A stretch of DNA of 7,552 bases from UBA1756 sp045222555 (GTDB lineage Bacteria; Bacteroidota; Bacteroidia; Bacteroidales; WCHB1-69): contig JBGUYY010000057.1 of the NCBI GenBank assembly GCA_045222555.1, positions 1 to 7,552 on the forward strand. Reading direction: 5' to 3'. Position numbers and translations under genes: made by a program. Under the pieces are notes generated by a model. That model saw only the letters and a list, made by a program, of their open reading frames with translations, did no database searches and was not told the DNA's origin. The stretch's first letter is position 1. Every line of letters begins with the position of its first letter. Shown piece after piece: positions 1-5,145 of the stretch.

Positions 1-151
1 CACCAGCGGAGATTCCGCTGTGGGTCGCAGCCTCTGCAAACACCTTCTTCTCAGCGATGGGCACGTAGAGGTCGGGACGCATCACGACCTTCTTACCCGG
101 GTTCTTACCAAGTTTTACTTCTCTCAGTTGTGCAATTACTTTAATAGCCAT
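1..151 (-). CDS. HU-like DNA-binding protein, N-terminal 50 residues (partial)
   Basis: The reading frame starts at ATG 151-149 and runs off the window edge, so only about 50 residues are visible. They begin MAIKVIAQLREVKLGK and continue with a basic stretch and the motif RPDLYVPIAEKKVFAEAA. This resembles the Bacteroidales HU-related family (TIGR01201-like, usually about 130-160 aa), in which a lysine-rich first strand is followed by 'P-E/D-L-Y-x-x-I/L' and a helix leading into the HU fold. Such proteins bind and bend DNA and are often found near mobile or primase genes in Bacteroides. No Shine-Dalgarno sequence precedes the start, as is normal for the phylum; the stretch before it is A/T-rich. 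The nearest promoter-like -7 element is at 369-376, which implies a leader of about 210 nt. The family call is from recall of related sequences and the missing C-terminus prevents confirmation. Confidence 0.72.
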   Translation of the reverse strand, partial: MAIKVIAQLREVKLGKNPGKKVVMRPDLYVPIAEKKVFAEAATHSGISAG

Positions 152-362
152 AATTTAATCTAGTTTAGTTTTTGTGTTAAATAAATTGTTAGTACTCTCG
201 TTGCCGCCTGATTGAGTCGTTTTGAACCACCATTAAAGGAAAATCTTGCTACCATTAATGCGCGCAATTTCTAGATTTAATGTGAGCCGCTCGAGCTGTG
301 CTCGCTTTGCTCCGCAAAGAATTTTTATCCTTAATGGCCGCCTCTGCAACCTCTTTCATTTG
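152..362 (-). promoter_or_regulatory. Long structured 5' leader of the HU-like gene
   Basis: There is no gene here. Reading toward the HU-like gene, the leader contains two adjacent perfect hairpins: arms 305-310/314-319 (CTTTGC/GCAAAG, 3-nt loop) and arms 292-296/300-304 (CGAGC/GCTCG, 3-nt loop). It also holds the palindrome CATTAATG (253-260) and a repeated ACCATTAA (236-243 region and 251-258). The last 50 nt before the start codon are unstructured and A/T-rich. A long folded leader suggests post-transcriptional control, but no known riboswitch class is recognised. Confidence 0.4.
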
Positions 363-368
363 ACATTG

Positions 369-376
369 CAAAGGTA
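369..376 (-). promoter_or_regulatory. Bacteroidetes -7 promoter element for the HU-like gene
   Basis: On the minus strand the site reads TACCTTTG, a full match to the Bacteroidetes -7 consensus TAnnTTTG, followed by CA. No good TTTG is seen at the -33 position. Transcription would start near 362 and read toward the HU-like gene. Confidence 0.5.
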
Positions 377-448
377 TAACATTTTCATTGCGGTTCACGA
401 ATACTTCCCAAGAAATTTTTTATTTTTCTGCATGTCAATTGTCACGAT

Positions 449-579
449 GGTCACGGTCACGATGGTCAAAATCGAAAACAGACTGTCAAATTCCGCCACT
501 ATAATATAAATATTCTATTTATATATAGTGAGCAAAATAACCATGTTCCCGATCGAAAATGACCATTTTGACCATGACC
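449..579. repeat. Nested palindrome with GGTCA triplets, centred near 514
   Basis: The left outer arm (449-468) is GGTCA, 1 nt, GGTCA, 4 nt, GGTCA. The right outer arm (560-579) carries TGACC three times with the same 4-nt and 1-nt gaps in mirror order, so the arms form a 20-bp inverted repeat with 17 of 20 positions matching. An inner AT-rich hairpin (497-512 CACTATAATATAAATA against 516-530, one bulge) has the same centre, about 514. The left arm also overlaps a 15-bp tandem repeat, GTCACGATGGTCA at 441-453 and 456-468. The structure lies between the divergent HU-like and Fic promoters. It could be a multi-site operator, an origin-like element or a small non-coding insertion. Confidence 0.6.
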
Positions 580-583
580 ACTG

Positions 584-672
584 TATCGGCTCAAAAAAAA
601 GCGAATAAAACATATTTTAAGTAATATTTGAGCCGATAAATAGAAATAAAATTGTATTTTTGCACCGATAAA
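584..672 (+). promoter_or_regulatory. Three half-sites of a probable operator upstream of the Fic gene
   Basis: TATCGGCTCAAA (584-595) and TTTGAGCCGATA (627-638) are perfect 12-bp inverted arms. The right arm, extended to 640 (TTTGAGCCGATAAA), recurs in direct orientation at 659-672 as TTTGCACCGATAAA with 12 of 14 matches. The two direct copies are 32 bp apart, about three helical turns. The third copy overlaps the end of the -7 element and the likely transcription start, a position suited to repression. The downstream protein begins with a winged-helix-like domain, so autoregulation is a reasonable inference. Confidence 0.55.
655..662 (+). promoter_or_regulatory. -7 promoter element of the Fic gene
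   Basis: TATTTTTG followed by CA matches the Bacteroidetes -7 consensus TAnnTTTG. A TTTG at 627-630 lies 24 bp upstream, a little farther than the usual 19-20. Transcription from about 668 gives a very short leader before ATG 685. This argues against the in-frame TTG at 652 as the start codon. Confidence 0.6.
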
Positions 673-684
673 CCAAAATTAAAG

Positions 685-1722
685 ATGATGGGTGCACCAA
701 AAGAGATTCTGGAATTTTTGCACTATCACCCGCTGTCGTCGCGTGAGGAGATAGGGCAGGGCATAACATTTGCAGGCAGTGATGCCACTCTGAAGCGTGA
801 GATTGCGGCAGGTGTGAAGGACGGCGAAATCGTCGTGACTGGCAAAGCACGGGCTACACGATATAGTCTCTCGCCACAGGCGCATCTGCTGACCCCGTTG
901 AACCTCGACACCTATTTCGAGAAGGATATCGACCAGAGGCAAGTGCAGACCTCGTTCAACTTCAGCCTGATTCGTGAGCAGTTGCCACAAGTGCATCTCT
1001 TTACCAACGAGGAACTGCTAGTGTTGGACAGTCTGCAGACAGAGTTCCGCAGCCATCTCAACGAGATGAGTGCCAATGAATACCGCAAGGAAATGGAACG
1101 GCTGGGCATCGATCTGAGTTGGAAATCGTCTCAGATAGAGGGTAACACCTATTCGCTCTTGGAGACCGAACGGCTGTTGCGCGAAAGCAAGACTGCTGAT
1201 GGTAAGACCAAGGAAGAGGCTGTGATGCTGCTGAATCATAAAGATGCGCTACGTTTCATCTTGGACAACCCCGATTATCTTCAAACACTGACATTGAGTC
1301 ACATTGAAGACATTCATACGTTGCTGACAAAGGAATTGTCGGTAGATAAAGGCATTCGTCATCGTCGCGTGGGTATCACGGGCACCAACTATTATCCGTT
1401 GGATAATGAATTCCAAATACGTGAGGCCATGAACGATATGTGCGACCTCGTCAATTCTCGGGAGAATGTTTTTGAAAAAGCCCTGCTCGCATTGCTCCTG
1501 CTCTCTTACATTCAGGCCTTCAGTGACGGTAATAAGCGCACGGCCCGCATCACCAGCAATGCCATACTGATAGCCAATGGCTACTGCCCGCTGTCGTTTC
1601 GTACCGTCGATAGCGTTGATTATAAGAAAGCAATGCTTATCTTTTACGAGCAGAACAACCTATACGCCTTTAAGCAAATATTTATTGACCAGTTCCGCTT
1701 CGCCGTAGAGACATATTTCTGA
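685..1722 (+). CDS. Winged-helix Fic-domain protein with His-to-Gln in the catalytic motif
   Basis: This 345-aa protein probably starts at ATG 685 or 688. Residues 1-60 look like a winged helix-turn-helix (ILEFLHYHPLSSREEIG, then TLKREIAAGVKDGEIV and a YSLSP wing end). A helical linker follows, then the Fic domain. Fic enzymes normally transfer AMP or related groups to hydroxyl side chains using HPFx(D/E)GN(G/K)R. Here the motif is IQAFSDGNKRTAR with Gln277 in place of the catalytic histidine, while Phe279, Asp281, Gly282, Asn283 and Arg285 remain. An inhibitory-helix motif (S/T)xxxE(G/N) is present as S148-SQI-E152-G153, upstream of the core as in class II Fic proteins. The conserved C-terminal helices follow (VDSVDYKKAMLIFYEQNN). 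Loss of the histidine suggests weak or no AMP transfer, or a regulatory role through the DNA-binding domain. It is monocistronic, with a weak terminator behind it. Confidence 0.9.
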   Translation: MMGAPKEILEFLHYHPLSSREEIGQGITFAGSDATLKREIAAGVKDGEIVVTGKARATRYSLSPQAHLLTPLNLDTYFEKDIDQRQVQTSFNFSLIREQLPQVHLFTNEELLVLDSLQTEFRSHLNEMSANEYRKEMERLGIDLSWKSSQIEGNTYSLLETERLLRESKTADGKTKEEAVMLLNHKDALRFILDNPDYLQTLTLSHIEDIHTLLTKELSVDKGIRHRRVGITGTNYYPLDNEFQIREAMNDMCDLVNSRENVFEKALLALLLLSYIQAFSDGNKRTARITSNAILIANGYCPLSFRTVDSVDYKKAMLIFYEQNNLYAFKQIFIDQFRFAVETYF

Positions 1723-1729
1723 TTCCCCA

Positions 1730-1755
1730 AGCCGCGAGGCTCGCCCTGTTTTTTT
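1730..1755 (+). terminator. Possible terminator after the Fic gene
   Basis: AGCC-GCGA-GGCT forms a 4-bp stem closed by a GNRA-type tetraloop. It is followed after 7 nt by seven T residues (1749-1755). The stem is short and the gap to the T-run is long, so termination may be weak. Confidence 0.4.
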
Positions 1756-1839
1756 GTAACCTTTGGGTAATCGTATGCTACATTACTAACCAAATAACTA
1801 AAAAACAAATTTATGCGACAGAGTAGGGAAAGAGGCTGG

Positions 1840-1861
1840 ATTTTGTCGCTAAAGACAAAAT
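1840..1861. repeat. 8-bp inverted repeat upstream of the small-RNA promoter
   Basis: ATTTTGTC (1840-1847) and GACAAAAT (1854-1861) are perfect inverted arms around a 6-nt loop. They end 14 bp before the -33 element of the next promoter. The position suits an operator or activator site, though a hairpin ending upstream transcription is also possible. Confidence 0.4.
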
Positions 1862-1875
1862 AATTCCCCAAATGC

Positions 1876-1906
1876 TTGGAAGTTAAGAATAAAGTTTGTA
1901 TCTTTG
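1876..1906 (+). promoter_or_regulatory. Promoter for a probable small RNA
   Basis: TTGG at 1876-1879 is followed after 19 bp by TATCTTTG at 1899-1906 and then CA. This is a near-ideal Bacteroidetes promoter. No open reading frame of note follows before a strong terminator about 80 nt on. Confidence 0.7.
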
Positions 1907-1910
1907 CAGC

Positions 1911-1990
1911 GTGAAAGGAAACCCTTCCTCCCGCTGAAATGAAAGAGTAGCACCGTAATCGGGTTAGCAAATCAGTTCAGCGGTTTTTTT
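1911..1990 (+). ncRNA. Candidate small RNA of about 80 nt ending in an intrinsic terminator
   Basis: A good promoter ends at 1906 and a terminator-like structure ends at 1990, leaving a compact transcript of about 80 nt. The 5' part can form AAGG/CCTT (1915-1918/1923-1926). CCGCTGAA (1931-1938) pairs perfectly with TTCAGCGG (1976-1983), enclosing a 37-nt domain that contains a small CCG/CGG stem (1953-1955/1960-1962), and is followed by seven T residues. No credible coding sequence lies inside. It could be an independent small RNA or an attenuating leader of the downstream genes. No known RNA family is recognised. Confidence 0.5.
1931..1990 (+). terminator. Intrinsic terminator closing the candidate small RNA
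   Basis: The 8-bp perfect stem CCGCTGAA/TTCAGCGG sits directly before TTTTTTT (1984-1990). The loop is large (37 nt) and probably folds internally. Confidence 0.55.
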
Positions 1991-2013
1991 ATTTCCTAAG
2001 GTTTTGTAGCACA

Positions 2014-2034
2014 GGGGACAGACCCTGAATGTTA
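2014..2034 (+). repeat. GGGGACwGwCCCTGAATG repeat, copy 1
   Basis: This copy reads GGGGACAGACCCTGAATG plus TTA and differs from the copy at 2597 at two positions. CAGGG/CCCTG can pair around the core. Short GGGAC/GTCCC elements of this kind are often dispersed through genomes, like REP sequences tied to a transposase elsewhere. No transposase is in this window. Confidence 0.6.
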
Positions 2035-2082
2035 ATCCTTGGAAATCAGAGTGTTTTCTTAGGTAAAAAAGATGCCTGAACA

Positions 2083-2114
2083 TTTGGTGGTTTCGTGAGA
2101 AATACCTATCTTTG
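2083..2114 (+). promoter_or_regulatory. Distal promoter of the small membrane protein genes
   Basis: TTTG (2083-2086) is followed after 20 bp by TATCTTTG (2107-2114) and CA, a full match to both Bacteroidetes boxes. Transcription would start near 2120, about 100 nt ahead of the 69-aa gene, and would include the short ORFs at 2128 and 2147. Confidence 0.7.
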
Positions 2115-2146
2115 CATCAGAATTCACATGTTGAACTTTAAATTTT

Positions 2147-2227
2147 ATGCGTATGAAAAAGAAAAAATGCAAAATTTTAGTGAGAAATCTTTGTAGTGTC
2201 GAACTATTTAATTACTTTTGCAGATGA
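2147..2227 (+). CDS. Possible 26-aa leader peptide overlapping the next gene
   Basis: The ORF begins ATG CGT ATG AAA and encodes 26 residues, starting with a run of lysines (MRMKKKKCK) and ending FNYFCR. Its TGA stop overlaps the ATG of the 69-aa gene in an ATGA arrangement (2224-2227), the layout expected for translational coupling. The composition is not distinctive and no family is recognised. A competing 22-aa ORF starts at 2128 and ends at 2196 in another frame. Only transcripts from the distal promoter would contain it. It may be a chance ORF. Confidence 0.25.
   Translation: MRMKKKKCKILVRNLCSVELFNYFCR
2190..2220 (+). promoter_or_regulatory. Proximal promoter immediately before the 69-aa gene
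   Basis: TTTG (2190-2193) lies 19 bp before TACTTTTG (2213-2220), again followed by CA. The ATG of the 69-aa gene begins 4 nt later, so a transcript from here would be leaderless or nearly so. This element argues against a start at the in-frame TTG 2218. Confidence 0.55.
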
Positions 2228-2433
2228 AAGAGGCGTTTGGAAAATGGCTTCTTGACATAGCCAAGTATATGGTAACTGCATTGCTGATTTCAACCATCTT
2301 TGCAGATATGAAAGAGCCCATTATTATTTATATTGTGGTGCTTCTCTCAGTAATAATTCTCTTGTATGGCTTGTCTATCATAGACGAGAGTGAAAAGGAA
2401 AAAGAAAAAAGAACAAAAAAGATTAGGAAATGA
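2224..2433 (+). CDS. Small two-span membrane protein, 69 aa (resembles DUF6722)
   Basis: The protein has a short amphipathic start (MKEAFGKWLLDIAKYM), a first hydrophobic span at about residues 12-27, the turn DMKEP (28-32), a second strongly hydrophobic span at 33-53, and a charged tail of Lys, Glu and Arg at 54-69. The charge pattern suggests both ends face the cytoplasm. The opening 'GKWxxDIAKYM-TALL' resembles the uncharacterised Bacteroidales family DUF6722 as I remember it; this is recall, not a search result. Its function is unknown. The stop codon overlaps the ATG of the 34-aa gene (2430-2433), so the two are probably translated together and may form a complex. ATG 2224 is preferred because a promoter -7 box ends at 2220. 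Confidence 0.75.
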   Translation: MKEAFGKWLLDIAKYMVTALLISTIFADMKEPIIIYIVVLLSVIILLYGLSIIDESEKEKEKRTKKIRK

Positions 2434-2534
2434 ATACATTATTTGTTGCAGGTTCGATGGTCCTTGTGGCGATCATAGGATACTACTATTTTAAGTATCA
2501 GGATTGGAAGGCAGAAAAGAATTCTTCTGAATAA
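2430..2534 (+). CDS. Single-span membrane micro-protein, 34 aa
   Basis: The ORF starts inside the stop codon of the preceding gene (ATGA at 2430-2433) and encodes 34 residues. Residues 4-21 form one hydrophobic span ending in GYYYF. A short polar tail with KYQDW and EKNSSE follows. It has the size and form of small accessory subunits of membrane complexes, but also of hydrophobic toxin peptides, and the sequence does not decide between these. The coupled start, the shared operon and the strong terminator 17 bp downstream support it as a real gene. Confidence 0.65.
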   Translation: MNTLFVAGSMVLVAIIGYYYFKYQDWKAEKNSSE

Positions 2535-2550
2535 ACATGTATAAGTAAAA

Positions 2551-2586
2551 AATGGGACTTGCATCGCTGCATGTCCCATTTTATTT
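2551..2586. terminator. Strong bidirectional terminator between convergent genes
   Basis: AATGGGACTTGCA (2551-2563) pairs with TGCATGTCCCATT (2568-2580), 12 of 13 positions, around the loop TCGC. On the plus strand TTATTTTA follows; on the minus strand a run of T follows. It therefore ends both the small membrane protein operon (+) and the MATE gene (-). Confidence 0.85.
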
Positions 2587-2596
2587 TATAACCCCT

Positions 2597-2617
2597 GGGG
2601 ACTGTCCCTGAATGTTA
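2597..2617 (+). repeat. GGGGACwGwCCCTGAATG repeat, copy 2
   Basis: GGGGACTGTCCCTGAATG plus TTA has the same orientation as copy 1 at 2014. Here the core GGGAC-T-GTCCC is a perfect 5-bp palindrome. The two copies bracket the small membrane protein cassette with its distal promoter and terminator. Confidence 0.6.
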
Positions 2618-2648
2618 TGTTGTATTTATTTTTTTACAGATAATGATA

Positions 2649-4366
2649 TTATATTTTATTCCATACTATAGTCGTTACATTCATGGAGAACATGTAGCGG
2701 TAGGTGGCAGAGCGGGCGCCTACTGATGCGGCATCCATACCATTGTGTACCGGGTCGTAGGGACGGCCGCAGTCTTTGATGGCCATCTGGATTCCGTCGT
2801 CTAACTCGCAGAGCGAGATGTCAAGATATTTAAGATGACGACTTCTGCGCTCCTGGGCATTGTCTAAGAGCGTCTGGATAGTAGAGAACATCTTAGAACT
2901 CATCTCGTCGCTCATCTCGCAGATGACGGCAAATAACTTTATCATCTTCTTCATCTCTTCAAGATTATGTTGCTCGTAATCTATCGAACATTCGAACTTA
3001 ACACACGACAGCATCTTATCGACCAACGAGAACTTGGTATAGAACGGGTGCTTGAGGTGCTCCCTGTAGCCGTAGGCCAGGCTGGCCACAAGGATAGGCA
3101 CGCCACCCACAATCAATCCAAGCCACATGGCATCGGCACTGACCTTCGAAAGGCCAAGCATACTCAGATAGGCTATGATACCCATGGCGAATACCAGCAC
3201 GTCTTGGCCGTTACGTGACCTGCCAGTTGCAGTACGACAGTGACATACACCGCTACGGCACAGAAGCAGAAGTAGTAGATGCCAAAGCAGGTGAATACCC
3301 TGCGGGCCAGGGCGAGGTCGATACCGTCGAGCCCAAAACACCACAGGAAGAACTGCGGCACAGCCACCATCAGCAGCAGTAGCACGCCGTAGAATCCCAC
3401 CAGTATGGTGGCAGTATTATTCATGATGCGCTGCAGTCCGTCGCTGTCGCCGATAGCACGCATGTAGGTGACGAGCGAGACGCCAGCCATAGTGAGTCCC
3501 AAAACAACCGAGAACGTGGCCGACTGTATCTGCAGACATACATCAAAGAGTGTCAGCCCGTCGTGGCCTGCCACTTTCAGTACCAATGCGTTGCCCAGCA
3601 GCATAAAGGCATTTACCACGATAAAATATACGTTGAAACCGAAGCCATGCTTGAGGTTCTCGCCGATGATGGCGCCCAGGTCGCCCTGCGATCGCACCAG
3701 TCGGAACTGGCTCTTGCCCCTAAGGAAATGGGGCGATATGAGCGCGAGATTGATGAGACCCGAAATGACCGTGCCCCATGCCGCACCGCTGATGCCCATG
3801 CCGAGCACACCGATGAAAAGGATGTCGAGCACCACATTGGCCGCACTGCCCGTAGCCACGGCCCGGGTGGCTAACTGCGGAAAACCCTCCTGCGTGGCAA
3901 AGTCGTTGAACGTGTTGTTTAGCGGCAGGATGAGCAGGTAAATGACGATCACCTGTAGGTACTCGCGGGCAAACGCTGCGCTCTCGGGCCTGCCGGTCAG
4001 TCCCAAAGAGATGCTGTCGATGTTTAACCAGATGCCTAACGCCGCTAATACCGCCACCAGCACCGCCGAGGCCAAAGCCGCTGTATATATGCGGTTGGCC
4101 TTGTCGCGGTTGCCCTTGGCCAGCTGACCTGCTGCAAGCACTGCGCCGCCGCGTTCACATATCATCGTCAGCACGCTCACTGCATTGACTATAGGTAGCG
4201 CTACACTCACTGCGATGAAAGCATCGTTGCCCAACAGGTTGCTCGAGAAAAGCCCATCTACCAGCGTCGCTATGAGCGGTGCCAATGCTGTAAGCGTAAC
4301 GCTCACCAGTGTTAGCCGGTAAGCCTTGTCGATAAGATAGCTGTTACGAAAATTGCTAATATTCAT
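2649..4366 (-). pseudogene. MATE-family efflux transporter fused to an HATPase-like domain, one frameshift
   Basis: Starting at ATG 4366 (MNISNFRNSYLIDKAYRL), the frame encodes a multi-span MATE transporter. Such proteins export drugs or metabolites in exchange for Na+ or H+. The hallmark segment VLDILFIGVLGMGISGAAWG is present. After V385 (near 3212) this frame runs into a stop at 3173-3175, while the next frame continues the membrane region (NGQDVLVFAMGIIAYLSM). Adding one A in GTAACG, giving GTAAACG, restores 572 residues. After the last span (about residue 430) comes a soluble tail of about 125 aa with LLDNA (about 500-504) and D532-C-G-R-P-Y-D-P539, then YRYMFSMNVTTI at the end. This resembles the HATPase_c_2 fold of RsbW-like ATPases, with a poor glycine-rich second box. 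The frameshift may be real or a sequencing error. An in-frame upstream extension to 4492 is low-complexity basic sequence and is not favoured as the start. Confidence 0.85.
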
Positions 4367-4526
4367 AGTTGCGATTGTTTTGCTTGACTGTTTTACAGCA
4401 CCTTCTTCCACGTGCCGTTGGCTCTGAACTCGTGGCGGGGTTTTGCTCCGTGAGCGTGGCCTCGCTTTCAAATGTTTTTGCCGTCTCGCCATAGAGAGTC
4501 GGGATAGCTCTTATTGCTGTTGCCAT
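4356..4526 (-). CDS. Small Bacteroidales protein upstream of MATE, possibly frameshifted
   Basis: ATG 4526 lies about 30 nt after the likely start of transcription. The first 28 residues, beginning MATAIRAIPTLYGETAKTF, resemble a small Bacteroidales family that opens 'MATAIR-IP-L-G' (recall of related sequences; function unknown, some look like antitoxins). As read, the frame gives 56 residues with an unconvincing cysteine- and arginine-rich end, and its TAG lies within the first codons of the MATE gene (4358-4356). Inserting one A at the CAAAACCCC run would instead give a 44-aa protein ending in RANGTWKKVL with TAA at 4395-4393, 26 bp before the MATE start. The second reading looks more natural but is not proven. 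Confidence 0.5.
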   Translation of the reverse strand: MATAIRAIPTLYGETAKTFESEATLTEQNPATSSEPTARGRRCCKTVKQNNRNYEY

Positions 4527-4561
4527 AGTCTTAACACGTATTAATGTTCTATTTCACGTTG

Positions 4562-4569
4562 CAAATGTA
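4562..4569 (-). promoter_or_regulatory. -7 element for the small ORF and MATE transcript
   Basis: The minus strand reads TACATTTG followed by CA, matching TAnnTTTG. No clear -33 box is seen upstream. The start of transcription near 4556 leaves about 30 nt before ATG 4526. Confidence 0.5.
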
Positions 4570-4732
4570 CAAATAATAATTTAAATACGGTGTATTTATG
4601 CAAAATAATTAAGAAAAATCATCAAATTACTTAACTGAACTTTCGCAAGTGAATATTCATTCATCAAGCGACTAATTTATGATAATATTGTGCATCTACT
4701 TAATTATATTTAATAAGAATAGAGCGAATTTA
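4570..4732. other. AT-rich intergenic region without a gene
   Basis: This stretch is strongly A/T-rich and has no credible ORF. A second minus-strand -7-like site (TAACTTTG, 4747-4754) lies just beyond it, with TTTG 17 bp upstream. It sits inside the inverted repeat GGCTTA/TAAGCC (4741-4746/4753-4758). It could be an extra promoter for the MATE unit or decayed sequence. Confidence 0.4.
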
Positions 4733-4996
4733 TTAAGTTTGGCTTACAAAGTTAAGCCATTTTCTATAAAACAAAATTAATAAACTCGGAATTTTTGCAA
4801 TATTTTTCAGCAGTTCCGCTGCTGAGGTTTCTTGCATTTTGATGTAGGCAAAGAGCTTCTTGCCTGCATCTTTCAGGCTGGCCCCGAAGATATATACCAC
4901 ATCGTCGATAATCAGAAACCTATCGTGGTTATGCTGGCAGATATTGGCAGCGATGGGTGGATATTGCTGGTTATGTCGCTCGATGTCAAGTTTATG
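4733..4996 (-). pseudogene. C-terminal remnant of an ORF6N-domain-type protein
   Basis: Read from about 4996 to 4733, the frame contains IERHNQQYPPIAANI, HDRFLIIDDVVYIFGASLKD and AGKKLFAYIKM. These closely resemble the C-terminal part of Bacteroidetes ORF6N-domain proteins (usually about 270-300 aa), where HDRF...D..VYHIGASLKDLGKKWFAFSKM is a hallmark. Such proteins are linked to phages and mobile elements. The N-terminal ORF6N domain is missing; the residues before 4996 in the same frame do not look related, and the tail after LLKNI continues past the usual end. It is therefore a decayed fragment, probably left by recombination or insertion. Family assignment is from recall of the motif. Confidence 0.65.
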
Positions 4997-5069
4997 ACCC
5001 ATATATGCAAATTTTGCATAAGTGCCCTCTTCATCCAACTTTTTGGGCTGATGCCGTGCCGTTCGCCGT

Positions 5070-5121
5070 GGCGGTAGCACCGCCCTCCCGCTTTTATGCG
5101 ACTGACGGTTCAGAGAACCGT
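5070..5121. repeat. Two short perfect hairpins
   Basis: GGCGGT-AGC-ACCGCC (5070-5084) and ACGGTTC-AGA-GAACCGT (5105-5121) are perfect stems with 3-nt loops. They follow one another with a third, larger hairpin at 5146. The space between the ORF6N remnant and the lipoprotein gene (4997-5197) holds no gene, only these structures. Confidence 0.6.
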
Positions 5122-5145
5122 TCCGTCATCTGTCCCGTGGTCTTT

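Noticed and set aside
246..509. 87-aa plus-strand ORF
   Set aside because: It runs through the HU leader and the GGTCA repeats, has no promoter in front, and its VTMVTVTM stretch is simply a translation of the repeat.
652..684. TTG 652 as the start of the Fic gene
   Set aside because: The -7 promoter element at 655-662 overlaps it, so transcription would begin after it. ATG 685 or 688 fits.
1644..1970. 108-aa minus-strand ORF
   Set aside because: It lies opposite the end of the Fic gene and the small-RNA promoter and has no family-like features.
2218..2223. TTG 2218 as the start of the 69-aa gene
   Set aside because: It lies within the -7 box TACTTTTG and the next in-frame codon pair leads to a normal ATG at 2224.
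4367..4492. N-terminal extension of the MATE protein to ATG 4492
   Set aside because: The added 42 residues are basic, low-complexity sequence overlapping the small ORF at 4526 in another frame. MATE proteins normally begin close to MNISNFRNSYL.
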